DNA of 64,000 bases, from the NCBI GenBank assembly GCA_963805495.1, contig CAWDUQ010000005.1, forward strand, positions 248,001 to 312,000. Reading direction: 5' to 3'. Below the pieces are notes generated by a model. It was not told the origin of the DNA and ran no database searches. It saw only the letters and a program-made list of their open reading frames with translations. Of this stretch, positions 7,828 through 17,473 are shown piece after piece. Source of the DNA: DAHUXD01 sp963805495. GTDB taxonomy: Bacteria; Acidobacteriota; Thermoanaerobaculia; UBA5066; Gp7-AA6. A program made the position numbers and the translations under genes. How positions within the stretch are numbered: the stretch's first letter is position 1; each line of letters starts with the position of its first letter.

Positions 7828-10800
7828 CTAGCCCAGCACGACCGCGATCCGGTGTTCACGGCCGTCGTCGAAGAGCGGGACCTCGCATCCCTCGACCGGC
7901 GCCCCGTCGAGCGAAATGCTCGTCACGCCCCGCATCGCGCCGCGGGGATTCTCGACCGAGAGCCGGTAGCGCGAGGAGTGGTACTGGAAGTCGATCTCGT
8001 ATCGGGGCCAGGAGCGGGGAATGCAGGGATCCAGATGCAGCGACGTCCCCCGCAGGCGAAAGCCCAGGATCCACTCCACGCCCGCGCGGTACATCCAGCC
8101 GGAAGCCCCCGTGTACCAGGTCCAGCCGCCCCGACCCGCATGCGGATCGACGGAGTAGACGTCGCCCGCCATGACGTAAGGCTCCACCTTGTAGCGGTAC
8201 AGGCCCGAGCGCGTGCTCGCGTGGTTGATCGGGTTCAGGATCGCGAAGAGCTCGCCCGCCTTGTCCCCGTCGCCGAGCTCGGCGAACGCGATCACCGCCC
8301 AGACGGCGGCGTGGGTGTACTGGCCGCCGTTCTCGCGCACGCCCGGCGAGTAGCTCTTGATGTACCCGGGCTCGAGCGCGGTGCGGTCGAAGGGCGGAGT
8401 GAAGAGGAGCGCGAGGCCGTCGCCCCGCCGGATCAGGTGCTCGTCGACGGCCGCCATGGCCCGCCGGCTCCGCTCGGGTTCGGCCGCGCCCGCGATCACG
8501 GCCCAGGACTGGGCGATCGAGTCGATGCGGCACTCGTCGTTGACCGCGGAGCCGAGCGGCGTCCCGTCGTCGAAGAAGGCGCGCCGGTACCAGTCGCCGT
8601 CCCACCCGTCGCGCTCGAGGGATTCCTTCAGGGCCGCCGCGTGCGCGCGCCAGCCGTGCGCGCGCTCGACTTCGCCGCGCGCCTGCGCGAGGCCGGCGAA
8701 CCGCTCGAGGTTCGTGTGCAGGAACCACCCGAGCCACACGCTCTCCCCCTCCCCGCCCGCCCCGACCCGGTTCATCCCGTCGTTCCAGTCCCCCGTGCCC
8801 ATCAGCGGCAGGCCGTGCCGGCCGACGGCGAGGCTCCGGTCGATCGCGAGGGCGCAGTGCTCGAACAGAGACGCCGTCTTGCCGGGATCCGGCTCGAAAA
8901 ACCGGTCGGTCTCCTCCGGCCGGAGCGGCGCCGCCGCGAGGGAGGGCACCCGCTCGTCGAGCACTCCGAGATCGCCCGTGACCTCGACGTAGTGGTGCGT
9001 CGCGCAGGCGAGCCAGAGTCGGTCGTCGGAGATCCGGGTCCGGACGCCCCGCCCTCCGGGCTCGTGCCACCAGTGCTGGACGTCCCCCTCCTCGAACTGC
9101 CGCCCGGCCGCGCGCAGCAGGTGCTCGCGGGCGAGATCGCGTCGGGCCACCGTGAAGGACATCACGTCCTGGAGCTGGTCCCGGAAGCCCCACGCACCGC
9201 CCGCCTGGTAGAAGGCCGACCGCGCCCGGAAGCGGCAGCCGAGGGTCTGGTAGAGGAGCCAGCGGTTGAGCATCAGGTCCATCGACCGGTCGGGCGTGCG
9301 CACCTGCAGAGCGGAGAGCGTGTCTTCCCACTCGCGGCGCACGGCGGCGAGCTCGAGGGCGGGGTCCCGCGAACGGTGCCGCGTCACGAGCCGCCGCGCA
9401 TCGGAAACGTCGCGGCCCTCACCGAGGAGAAAAACGATCGACCGGCGCTCGCCTGCGACGAGCCGCAGCCGCACCTGCATCGCGGCGCAGGGATCGAGGC
9501 CCGCGCCGGACTTCCGGCCGAGGATCGCTCCGCGCGCGAGTCCCGCCGGGGCCTGGAGGACGCCGTTACGCCCGAGGAACTCGGTCCGATCGGCGGTCCA
9601 CCCGGTCGGCGCTCCCCCGATGTCCGCGAACGCGACGCGGCCGGCCTCCGCCTCGTTCCAGGAATTCCGAGCGAAGATCGCTCCGGTCTCGGGATCGAGC
9701 TCCGTGACGACGAACGGCGCCCCGCCCGCTCGCGGCGGTCCGAGCACCCATTCGGCGTAGGCGGTGATCGTGAGCGTTCGCGCGGACGAGGACCGGTTCT
9801 CGACCAACAGTCGCGAGAACTTGACGGGGTCCTCGTGGGCGACGAAAACGGTCAGGTCGGTGGCGATCGCCCGATGCTCGTGCTCGAAGCGGCTGTACCC
9901 CTGTCCGTGGCGAACCACGTAGGAACCGTCGCCCCGGATCGGCAGCGGGGTCGGGCTCCAGACCTCGCCCGTCTCCTCGTCCCGCAGGAAGAGCGCCTCC
10001 CCCGGAGGATCGCTCACGGGATCGTTCGACCACGGGGTGAGTTGGTTTTCCCGGCTGTTGACCGACCACGTGTAGCCGGAGCCGGACTCCGACACGAGGC
10101 AGCCGAGCGAAGCGTTGGCGAGCACGTTGATCCACGGGGCAGGCGTCCACTGCCGCTCGGCGAGGAGGATGACGTACTCCCCCTCCTCCTCCGAGAAGCC
10201 TCCCAGGCCGTTGAAGAACTCGAGCGGAATTCGGGGCGGCGGCAGGTCGGCGGGCGGCGGCGGAGCGGCGGGCAGCGGGGCCCTCGCGGCCGGAGGCACG
10301 CGGAGCAGGCGGATCACCTGCTGGGCGAGCGTGCCGTGCCGCGAGAGGAGGACGACGCGCGCCGCCGATGCCAGCGCGTCGTGGTCCTCGCCGGAGAGCA
10401 GCTCCCCGCGAAGCACGAAGACGCGCCCGGTCGAATGTTCCGAGGCGACACCCGGCGCGCGGCTGCCCGCGCGGACGAGGGAATCGAGCGTCGCGCCGAG
10501 CTCCGGCGAATAGGACGCCGGTTGCTCGTTCAGGATCACGAGATCGACCGCGAGACCCTTCATCCTCCAGTATTCGTGGGCGCGCAGGAGCTGTCGCACG
10601 ATCGCCTGGTCCTCGACCTGGTCGATCCGGACGAGAACGATCGGAATGTCGCCCGAGATCCCGTGCCGCCACAGGGCCGACGGCCCGCGCCGGTTTCGGA
10701 GCAGGGTCTCGACCGGCGCGCGAAGCGTCGGGTCGGAGTACAGGATTCGTGTCGCCAGCCTCTGGAAGAGGTGCGCCTCGTCGGTCGAGATCCCGAGGTG

Positions 10801-13800
10801 GCGCAGCTGGACCTGGGCCTGCGTCCAGGCGAGGCTCGATACGCGGTCGAACGTCGCCTGGTCCCGGTACTTGGCGGCGAGCGCCAGGGCCCGCTCGCGC
10901 GACTCGGCGACGACGGTCGCCAGCTGCACTCGCACGGTCGCACCCGCCGCGATCCGGATCCGCCGGCGCAGGCTGAAGACGGGATCGAGCACGGTGCCGA
11001 CCGTGTTCGAGAGCGGTCGCCGCTCCGCAATCGAGATGGGGTCCCGGATGCTCCGACCGCGCCCCAGAAAGCGCGCCCGATCGGTCTCGTACTGCACGGC
11101 GCCGGCGCTCTCTCCCGGCACCGTCATCACCTGAGCGGCCCAGACCGGCTCCTCCTGGTCCCGCGGCCGCCGTCCGGCGACGAGCGCCTCGAGCTCCGGC
11201 ACGAACTCGGTCCGGACGAAGAGATTCGAGAAGGCCGGGTGCGCCGCGTCCGCGGCACGAGGGGCGAGGACGATCTCCGCGTACGAGGTCATCTCGATCT
11301 CGCACGCGCGCGTTCCGTGGTTCGTGAGCGAGACCTGGCGCAGCTCCGCGTCGTCTTCCGTCGAAACGGCGATGCGCAGGCTCGTCGCGATCAGGCCGTC
11401 GGTGCGGTGGATCTCGACGCGGTCTTCCGAATAGACGGCTTCGTAGGAGTCGGGCTCGACGCCCGACGGCTGGTACCCCGCCGACCAGACCCGGCCCGAC
11501 GCGCCGTCCGCCAGGAAGACGTAGGTTCCCCAGGGGTCGCGCGTCGTGTCCTCGCGCCAGCGCGTCACGTCCAGGCCCCGCCACTGGCTGTAGCCCGAAC
11601 CGGCCGCCGTCATCATCACGGCGTATCGGCCGTTGGAGAGCAGGTGCGTTCGGGGCGTCGGATCGTGCGGCGAACGGAAGCGCCGCAGGACCGGCGGCAC
11701 CTCGTCGAGAACGTGCCGGTCCGTGCGCAGCTCCGCGGAGGCGGGTCGCGCCACGGCCACGGTCCGGGGCGTGCGCTCCTGCAGCAGCAGGGCCGTCGCC
11801 TGCACGGCCGGCTCGGCGCCGAACCGCCGGCGCATCGCGCCTTCGAGGATGACGTTGGCGAGCGCGACGATCGTCATTCCCTGGTGATGGGCCATGAACG
11901 CCTTCACGATCTCGAAGGACTCCCCTTCCGGCAGGCGCGACGCCGTGAAGTCGATCGACTCGTAGAAACCGTACCGGCCGAGCGCGCCGAGGACGGCGAG
12001 CCGGCGGAAGTTCTCTGCCGCGGCGGCGGGGTCGACCATGGCGGCGAGGGCCGTCGCATAGGGCGCCACGACGAGGTCGTCCGCCAGCCCGCGTTTCAGG
12101 CCGAGGCCGCTGACGCCGAAATTCGAGTACTGGTAGGTGAAGTGAACGTCGCGGGCGTTGTACGCCGCCTCCGAGATGCCCCACGGCACGCTGCGCTCTT
12201 CCCCGTACTGGATCTGGCGCCGCACGGCGAGCCGGCGGGTCTGCTCGAGAAGGCTCCCCGACGGAGCGTCGAGCACCAGATCCGGCATCAGGTACTCGAA
12301 CATGGATCCGGACCAGGACAACAGCGCCGATCCCCGGCCCACGGGCGTCAGGGGCCGTCCGAGATGGAACCAGTGCTCGACGGGGACGTCCCCGCGCGCG
12401 ATCGCGACGAAGCTCGCCAGGCGCGCTTCCGAGGCCAGCAGGTCGTAGTCGCCGGGGTCGAGGGTGTCGTCCTGCGGGCGGTACCCGATCGCGAAGAGGT
12501 TTCGCGGCCGGTCGTAGAGAAAGGCGAAGTCGGTCTCCGCGACCAGGTCCGCCGCGGACCGGGCAAGCGCGCCGAGTCGGTCCTGCAGCGTCGAACCCGG
12601 CTCGAGTGACTCTTCCGTGGCCCCGACGTCGCGCGCATGGCTCGCGACGCACTCCGAAAGTGCCCGCGCCCATTCGAGGGCTTCCCCCGTCGCGGCCGGG
12701 TCGCTCTCGTCGCTCAAGGCGCGCACGATGTCGCCCAGCGTTTCGGCCCGCGCGGACAGCGCGCCCAGGCGCGAGGACCATTCGGCCCGCGTCTGAGGAG
12801 CGGGAGCGAGGAGATCGCTCGCTTCGACGAGGGCTTCCTCGAGCTGGCGCGCGGTGACGACGCGCCCGGGCCCGCCACCGACGAGCGTCATCGCGGACGA
12901 CCGCAGGAGCGCGAGCGTGTCGGCAATGCCGTCGAGAGCGCGCGTGGTCAACGTCGGCTCGCCGAGCCGCTCCACGCAAGCCTGTTTGAGCGTGATCAGG
13001 TGGGCGACGAAGTTGCCGCTGTCGACCGTGGACACATAACGGGGCTCCAGGGGCGCAGGGTCGTCCGTGCCGTACCAGTTGTAGAGGTGTCCCCGGAAGC
13101 GCTCGAGTCGTCCGATCGCGGCGAGGCCCGCCTCGAGGCGGGCCGCCATGTCGGCGGTCCCGATCCAGCCGAAGTCGTTGGCGGCAACCGTGGAGAGCAG
13201 GGCGAGGCCGAGGTTGGTCGGCGAGGTCCTTCTCGCGGCTTCGGGCCTCGGAACTTCCTGGAAGTTGTCGGCCGGCAGGTTCCGGAACTCCGGGCCCGCG
13301 AAGCGCTCGAAGTAGCGCCACGTTCGGCGCGCGATCGCGCGAAACTGCCGGGCCTCGGCGGCCGAGAACCGTGCGGCCTCCGCTTCGCGGGGCGGCAGGC
13401 TGATCCACCGCGCGAGGAGGGGCGACAGGAGCCAGGCCGCGATGAAGGGCGCGGCGCATGCCCACGCACCGCGGCCCGATGCCGCCGCGAGCGCCCCCGC
13501 CGCGGTCGCGAGCGCGAGCCCTCCGCCCATCCGCCGGTAGAAGCCCGCCGTCTCGAGGTCGAACGCGCGATGGGTCTGGGCCGCAGGCACCCATTCGAGC
13601 AGGTGGCGGCGGCTGACCCCGAGGCGCCAGAGCGTTCGCGCGATCGCATCCGCGCGCATCCACGTCGTGTTCGCCAGGAACGCGACTCGCAGCGCGGCCT
13701 CCGCCAGGCCGGTGGCGAGGTCGGCGGACACTCCGCGGATCAGGCTGCGCTTGGACACCCCGCGCCGCTGCGGAACGAGGCTCGAGACGAACGAGACGAG

Positions 13801-16341
13801 CGGAGGAAGCGCGAGCGCTCCCAGGACGAAGGCCGTCCAGCGGAGAGCCCCGACGCCGGGAACGCACCAGGCGGCCAGGAGCGTGGCGAACGTCGCCGGC
13901 GCCGAAAGGCTTCGCCGCAGGTTGTCGAGCATCTTCCAGCGCCCGATCAGGGGAATCCCGCGGGCCGCCGGAGGCCCGCCACGGCTCCGGGCGGTCCCGA
14001 GGATCCACGGCAGGAGCTGCCAGTCGCCCCGGACCCAGCGGTGCTGGCGCAACACCGCGACTCCGTAATGACCCGGGAAGCCTTCGAAGAGCTCGACGTC
14101 CGACACGAACCCGGCGCGCGCGAAGAGCCCCTCGAAGAGGTCGTGCGATAGCTGCGTGTTCTCCGGCACCCGGTCGTCGAGAGCCCCCTCGAACGCATCC
14201 ACGTCGTAGATGCCCTTGCCCGTGTAGATCCCCTCGCCGAAGAGGTCCTGGTAGACGTCGGAGACGGCGAAGGCGTAGGGGTCGATGCCGCGGGGTCCCG
14301 AGAAGACGAGCTGGAAGAGGGTCCCAAATCCCATCTCGGGCAGCGTCGGAGTGACCCGAGGCTGAAGGATCGCGTGGCCTTCGACGACGCGGGCGAGGGC
14401 CGGGTCGAATCGCGGAACGTTCAGCGGGTGAGCGATCGTGCCGACCAGCCGGCGCGCGGCCTCCCGCGGGAGCCGGGAATCGGCATCGAGCGTGATCACG
14501 TAGCGGACCCCCGCGGGCGCCGCCGGCGTGCCCGACTCGGGCGGCAGAAAGGAGGTGTCCGTCGCGCCCCGCAGCAGCCGGTTCAGCTCGCGCAGCTTCC
14601 CGCGCTTGCGTTCCCAGCCCATCCACACCCCCTCCGCCGCATTCCAGAGACGGCGCCGGTGGAGGAGCCAGAAGCGGTCGCCGCCGCCCGCGGCCGGGCC
14701 GTGACGTTCGTTGAGCCGGCCGATCGCGGCGCGCGCAAGCTCCAGAAGGCCCGCGTCCTCGGGCACGCCTTCGGCGGAAGCGTCGGGCCAGTCCGACAGC
14801 AGCGCGAACCGGAACTCGGGGTCGGTATTGCCGAGGTAATGCACTTCCAGCCGCTGCACGACCTCGTCGATCTCCGACTCGTCGGTCAGGAACACCGGGA
14901 TGGCGACCAGGGTTCGGAGCTCCCCGGGCACGCCGCCCGCGAGCTCGAGCTTGGGGAGGCGCCGCGGCCCGAGGAGCCGCATGACGAACCGGTGGACGAA
15001 CGCGATCGCGAGATCGGAGGCGGGCACCAGTGCGAGCAGGGCGAGCAGCGCGACCGCCGGCGCGCCGGCGCCTCCGAGCGCGGTTGGCACGGCCGGCACG
15101 GCCACGACGACGAGGGTCGAGAACGCGATCGCGGCGAGGTACCAGGGCGTCGCGGCCCGCACCCACGCACGTCTCAGCCACTGCCGGCCCGGCAGCCGGA
15201 ACTCGAGCTCCTCCTCGAGCCGCCGGCGCCCGTGCGCGATCAGGTAATAGCCCGGATCCGCGAGGCGGGAATCGGCCCGGTCGGTCCTCCCGTTTGGGGC
15301 AACGGCGCTCGCCGCCATCGCCACGGCCCGCCGCGCCACCTCCAGCTCGTCGTGGCGGCTTCCCCGGGAGAGCTCCTCGACGGCGTGTCGATACCGGTCC
15401 CGCGTCGCGAAATCCATCTCGGCCACGCGGGTCCCGTCGCAGAGGGCCTCGTGAACCAGACTGACGCTTTCGAAGAAGTCGGCCCAGTCGGCCGACGACA
15501 GGAGGCGCATGCTCGTGATGACATTGCGAACCGTCGCGTGGTTGGCGATCTGGTCCTGGTGCTCCGCGCGCACGATCTCCTCGGCCGTGGTTCCGCCCTG
15601 CTCGAACCGGCGGTCCAGCCACTCGAGCGCGGGCGTGACCGCCGGGTCCTGCTCGCGCAGGCGCTGGACGAGCTGGACGGCGAAGGCCTGCGAGAACGGC
15701 GCGCGTTCCAGCATCGGGAGGACCGCGCTCCCCTCGGGCTTGGGGACGCCGGCCGTGCCGAGCAGAGCGTCGGCGATCCCGTCCGCCCGGTCCCGCGCGA
15801 TCCCCCGCGCCGCGACCCGCCCCGCGAGCCTCCGGAGATTCTCGACGAGGACCAGGCGCAGCGAAATCGCCAGCGCCCACAGCTCGCCGATCGTGAGCGG
15901 CTGGACCCGCTGGTAGGCCCGCACGAATCGCCCGAAGGTCTCGAGGTCGATCCGGCTGTCCGTGTGCGCGACGAACGACCAGGCCAACCCGTGGACGCGG
16001 GGAAAGCCCTCGAGCGCGCCCTCGGCGAGCTTCGGCAGCTCCCGATAGAACCCCGGCGGAAGGTCCTCCTGGATCTCCCGGACCTGCTCCTCGACGATGT
16101 GGAAGTTGTTCAGCAGCCAGTCGGCCGCCGGCGAAATCGAGCGAGTTCGGCGGCTCGCGTCCTCGATCGCTCGAAGCGAGGCGACCAGCGCCCGCGCATT
16201 CTCACGCAGCCGGGGAAGCAGCCGGCGGCCACGGCGGGCCGACGGGTGGATGTGCTGCCGGGCCGCGAGTTCCCCGGCGAAATGTTCCAGCCGCTCGGCC
16301 GAGAACAGCTCTTCCCGAATCGGGCCGGTCGACGTCCGCAT
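7828..16341 (-). CDS. ndvB: Cyclic beta-1,2-glucan synthase (NdvB/ChvB family)
   Basis: A giant inner-membrane enzyme of 2837 residues, close to the Brucella and rhizobial size, that initiates, elongates and cyclises beta-1,2-glucan from UDP-glucose for the periplasm. Domains in order: a helical N-terminus; membrane helices at about 398-450; a GT84 glycosyltransferase with LVAIPVFLTDESEID (about 477), TLDADSRLP (about 613) and the QXXRW motif QHRWVRGDWQLLPWI (about 765); further membrane helices at about 817-980; a glucoamylase-like domain (about 1000-1500); and two GH94-like modules (from about 1560 and 2035) ending in a phosphorylase-type catalytic domain with MGTGDWNDGMNRVG (about 2514). 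The ATG follows an AGAGG. A terminator-like hairpin lies 25 bp upstream and inverted repeats bracket the region. Confidence 0.95.
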   Translation of the reverse strand: MRTSTGPIREELFSAERLEHFAGELAARQHIHPSARRGRRLLPRLRENARALVASLRAIEDASRRTRSISPAADWLLNNFHIVEEQVREIQEDLPPGFYRELPKLAEGALEGFPRVHGLAWSFVAHTDSRIDLETFGRFVRAYQRVQPLTIGELWALAISLRLVLVENLRRLAGRVAARGIARDRADGIADALLGTAGVPKPEGSAVLPMLERAPFSQAFAVQLVQRLREQDPAVTPALEWLDRRFEQGGTTAEEIVRAEHQDQIANHATVRNVITSMRLLSSADWADFFESVSLVHEALCDGTRVAEMDFATRDRYRHAVEELSRGSRHDELEVARRAVAMAASAVAPNGRTDRADSRLADPGYYLIAHGRRRLEEELEFRLPGRQWLRRAWVRAATPWYLAAIAFSTLVVVAVPAVPTALGGAGAPAVALLALLALVPASDLAIAFVHRFVMRLLGPRRLPKLELAGGVPGELRTLVAIPVFLTDESEIDEVVQRLEVHYLGNTDPEFRFALLSDWPDASAEGVPEDAGLLELARAAIGRLNERHGPAAGGGDRFWLLHRRRLWNAAEGVWMGWERKRGKLRELNRLLRGATDTSFLPPESGTPAAPAGVRYVITLDADSRLPREAARRLVGTIAHPLNVPRFDPALARVVEGHAILQPRVTPTLPEMGFGTLFQLVFSGPRGIDPYAFAVSDVYQDLFGEGIYTGKGIYDVDAFEGALDDRVPENTQLSHDLFEGLFARAGFVSDVELFEGFPGHYGVAVLRQHRWVRGDWQLLPWILGTARSRGGPPAARGIPLIGRWKMLDNLRRSLSAPATFATLLAAWCVPGVGALRWTAFVLGALALPPLVSFVSSLVPQRRGVSKRSLIRGVSADLATGLAEAALRVAFLANTTWMRADAIARTLWRLGVSRRHLLEWVPAAQTHRAFDLETAGFYRRMGGGLALATAAGALAAASGRGAWACAAPFIAAWLLSPLLARWISLPPREAEAARFSAAEARQFRAIARRTWRYFERFAGPEFRNLPADNFQEVPRPEAARRTSPTNLGLALLSTVAANDFGWIGTADMAARLEAGLAAIGRLERFRGHLYNWYGTDDPAPLEPRYVSTVDSGNFVAHLITLKQACVERLGEPTLTTRALDGIADTLALLRSSAMTLVGGGPGRVVTARQLEEALVEASDLLAPAPQTRAEWSSRLGALSARAETLGDIVRALSDESDPAATGEALEWARALSECVASHARDVGATEESLEPGSTLQDRLGALARSAADLVAETDFAFLYDRPRNLFAIGYRPQDDTLDPGDYDLLASEARLASFVAIARGDVPVEHWFHLGRPLTPVGRGSALLSWSGSMFEYLMPDLVLDAPSGSLLEQTRRLAVRRQIQYGEERSVPWGISEAAYNARDVHFTYQYSNFGVSGLGLKRGLADDLVVAPYATALAAMVDPAAAAENFRRLAVLGALGRYGFYESIDFTASRLPEGESFEIVKAFMAHHQGMTIVALANVILEGAMRRRFGAEPAVQATALLLQERTPRTVAVARPASAELRTDRHVLDEVPPVLRRFRSPHDPTPRTHLLSNGRYAVMMTAAGSGYSQWRGLDVTRWREDTTRDPWGTYVFLADGASGRVWSAGYQPSGVEPDSYEAVYSEDRVEIHRTDGLIATSLRIAVSTEDDAELRQVSLTNHGTRACEIEMTSYAEIVLAPRAADAAHPAFSNLFVRTEFVPELEALVAGRRPRDQEEPVWAAQVMTVPGESAGAVQYETDRARFLGRGRSIRDPISIAERRPLSNTVGTVLDPVFSLRRRIRIAAGATVRVQLATVVAESRERALALAAKYRDQATFDRVSSLAWTQAQVQLRHLGISTDEAHLFQRLATRILYSDPTLRAPVETLLRNRRGPSALWRHGISGDIPIVLVRIDQVEDQAIVRQLLRAHEYWRMKGLAVDLVILNEQPASYSPELGATLDSLVRAGSRAPGVASEHSTGRVFVLRGELLSGEDHDALASAARVVLLSRHGTLAQQVIRLLRVPPAARAPLPAAPPPPADLPPPRIPLEFFNGLGGFSEEEGEYVILLAERQWTPAPWINVLANASLGCLVSESGSGYTWSVNSRENQLTPWSNDPVSDPPGEALFLRDEETGEVWSPTPLPIRGDGSYVVRHGQGYSRFEHEHRAIATDLTVFVAHEDPVKFSRLLVENRSSSARTLTITAYAEWVLGPPRAGGAPFVVTELDPETGAIFARNSWNEAEAGRVAFADIGGAPTGWTADRTEFLGRNGVLQAPAGLARGAILGRKSGAGLDPCAAMQVRLRLVAGERRSIVFLLGEGRDVSDARRLVTRHRSRDPALELAAVRREWEDTLSALQVRTPDRSMDLMLNRWLLYQTLGCRFRARSAFYQAGGAWGFRDQLQDVMSFTVARRDLAREHLLRAAGRQFEEGDVQHWWHEPGGRGVRTRISDDRLWLACATHHYVEVTGDLGVLDERVPSLAAAPLRPEETDRFFEPDPGKTASLFEHCALAIDRSLAVGRHGLPLMGTGDWNDGMNRVGAGGEGESVWLGWFLHTNLERFAGLAQARGEVERAHGWRAHAAALKESLERDGWDGDWYRRAFFDDGTPLGSAVNDECRIDSIAQSWAVIAGAAEPERSRRAMAAVDEHLIRRGDGLALLFTPPFDRTALEPGYIKSYSPGVRENGGQYTHAAVWAVIAFAELGDGDKAGELFAILNPINHASTRSGLYRYKVEPYVMAGDVYSVDPHAGRGGWTWYTGASGWMYRAGVEWILGFRLRGTSLHLDPCIPRSWPRYEIDFQYHSSRYRLSVENPRGAMRGVTSISLDGAPVEGCEVPLFDDGREHRIAVVLG

Positions 16342-16365
16342 TCGCGCTACCTCTTACCACGGACG

Positions 16366-16395
16366 AAAAAAAGCCGAGCCGTCAGCCGGCTCGGC
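16366..16395 (-). terminator. Rho-independent terminator, minus strand
   Basis: An 8-bp GC stem (16388-16395 pairing with 16373-16380, loop of seven bases) followed on the minus strand by seven T residues (16366-16372). It lies just after the stop of the BON fragment and only 25 bp before the glucan synthase start codon, so it either ends the BON transcript or attenuates expression of the synthase. Confidence 0.75.
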
Positions 16396-16419
16396 GCAGA
16401 AAAGAGAAGCACGGACCGA

Positions 16420-16665
16420 TCAGGCCGAGGGGGGCGACTTGACCTGAAGGTTGTTGATGACCTTGACGACGCCGAAGACCGAGCGGGCCTCGCTCTGGGC
16501 CTCGGCCGAGACCTTGGCGTTCGGCACTTCGCCGGCCAGGGTCAAGACACCCTTGGTCACGTTGATGTCGATGTTCACGATGTTCGAGAAGCGGTCGACC
16601 GTGAGCTTGGCCGAGACCGCCGCATGAATGGAGGTGTCATCGACCTGGCGGCCGGCCGTCGAGCT
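16420..16665 (-). pseudogene. BON-domain lipoprotein gene, 5' truncated
   Basis: The frame encodes a single BON domain of about 74 residues (DDTSIHAAVSAKLTVDRFSN, then NIDINVTKGVLTLAGEVPN and VFGVVKVINNLQV), a module found in periplasmic proteins that bind membranes. Just before it is CSSTAGRQVDD, the residues that normally follow a lipoprotein signal, but the signal peptide is missing: upstream the sequence changes at about 16690 into alcohol dehydrogenase code on the other strand. No plausible start codon precedes the domain. A terminator still follows it. Confidence 0.7.
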
Positions 16666-16689
16666 GCACCTCGAACAACTCTGGGACCG

Positions 16690-16875
16690 CAAATTTCCAT
16701 CACGACGTGGCTTGTGGACACGGTCACGACGCCAATGCTTCTGAAAGTCGTGAAGTCGGGCCGGCTGCAGCCGCAAGAGCTGACCCATCGCTTCGCGCTG
16801 AACGACATCCTGAAGGCTTATGACGTTTTTGGAGACGCCGCTCGTGAAGGCGCGCTCAAGGTGGTTCTGGACGCC
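16690..16875 (+). pseudogene. Zinc-type alcohol dehydrogenase, C-terminal fragment
   Basis: About 60 codons on the plus strand match the C-terminus of zinc-dependent medium-chain alcohol dehydrogenases: ITTWLVDTVTTPMLLKVV, then LQPQELTHRFALNDILKAYD and GDAAREGALKVVL. In the intact family this is the last sixth of a 350-residue protein. No upstream part is present; the 5' side is BON code on the other strand. It is a gene remnant. Confidence 0.75.
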
Positions 16876-16968
16876 CGCCGTGATCGCCATGGCGAGCGCA
16901 CCCCGGAACGTCACCCGGACGGCGCCCTTCACCACCCCGGCACCCCCCGCGCGCGCCGCCGTGGCCGA
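16873..16968 (-). pseudogene. VIT1/CCC1 transporter, C-terminal fragment
   Basis: On the minus strand about 30 codons read ARAGGAGVVKGAVRVTF and ALAMAITAGV, closely matching the last 35 residues of the intact VIT-family protein encoded at 23183-23878 (ARAGGAGVVKGAIRVTF, ALAMAATAAV). The rest of the gene is absent. It directly abuts the alcohol dehydrogenase fragment. Confidence 0.7.
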
Positions 16969-17004
16969 GAGTTTCCAACTTTTCTCCCAACAGGAGGCTG
17001 ACCC

Positions 17005-17232
17005 ATGAAAAGAGTCGACCTGTCGCTTCCGGAGTTCGGCTTTGTCGTCGCGACGCGGGCCGCTATCGGAGCCGGGATCGGGCTGCTCTTGACCGGACGC
17101 CTCTGCCGGCGGAGCCGCCAGAGGCTGGGCGTCGCGCTCCTCGCCGTCGGCGCACTGACGACCATTCCCGCGGCATTGCTGATCTTCGGCCGCGATGCCG
17201 GTCCGGCCGCGAAGAAGGGCACCGCGTCCTAG
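17005..17232 (+). CDS. Small membrane protein, 75 residues
   Basis: The protein has a hydrophobic stretch at about residues 13-30 (ATRAAIGAGIGLLLTG), a basic turn (RLCRRSRQRLG) and a second hydrophobic stretch at about 42-60 (ALLAVGALTTIPAALLIFG), a helical hairpin. An AGGAGG sits eight bases before the ATG. I do not recognise a family. It lies between gene debris and copy 2 of the long repeat, so its promoter must lie within the debris. Confidence 0.65.
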   Translation: MKRVDLSLPEFGFVVATRAAIGAGIGLLLTGRLCRRSRQRLGVALLAVGALTTIPAALLIFGRDAGPAAKKGTAS

Positions 17233-17240
17233 CTGCCGTT

Positions 17241-17438
17241 TCTCAACGGGTCGTTCACGCAATGCGGCGATGTGAGACCCGGGCCGTGGGGGCGGCCCTC
17301 GTGGCCGCCCGCTGACACGCTGACGATTCGCGTGCCGCCTCTCAATGGGCACAGGAGTGGGCGCCCGCAAGGGGCGCCCCGACGTTGCCGGGGCACGGCG
17401 GTCTCAGGCGTCGCCTCGCGAGGCGAGCGCCGGCACGG
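17241..17438 (+). repeat. Long dispersed repeat, copy 2
   Basis: The second copy of the ~198 bp element seen inverted at 7622-7819. It begins TCTCAACGGGTCGTTCACGC, and both copies keep the same three internal palindromes and the same single-copy linker GCTGACACGCTGACGATTCG. Together with copy 1 it brackets the glucan synthase gene, the BON, dehydrogenase and VIT fragments and the small membrane gene. Confidence 0.85.
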
Positions 17439-17473
17439 CGCGGACACGGAAGAAGCGCAGGAGATCGGGCGGC

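Noticed and set aside
9566..15880. A long minus-strand open frame of over 2000 codons in another frame of the glucan synthase gene
   Set aside because: It is an Arg/Gly/Pro-rich shadow frame of a GC-rich gene; the true frame has recognisable GT84 and GH94 motifs.
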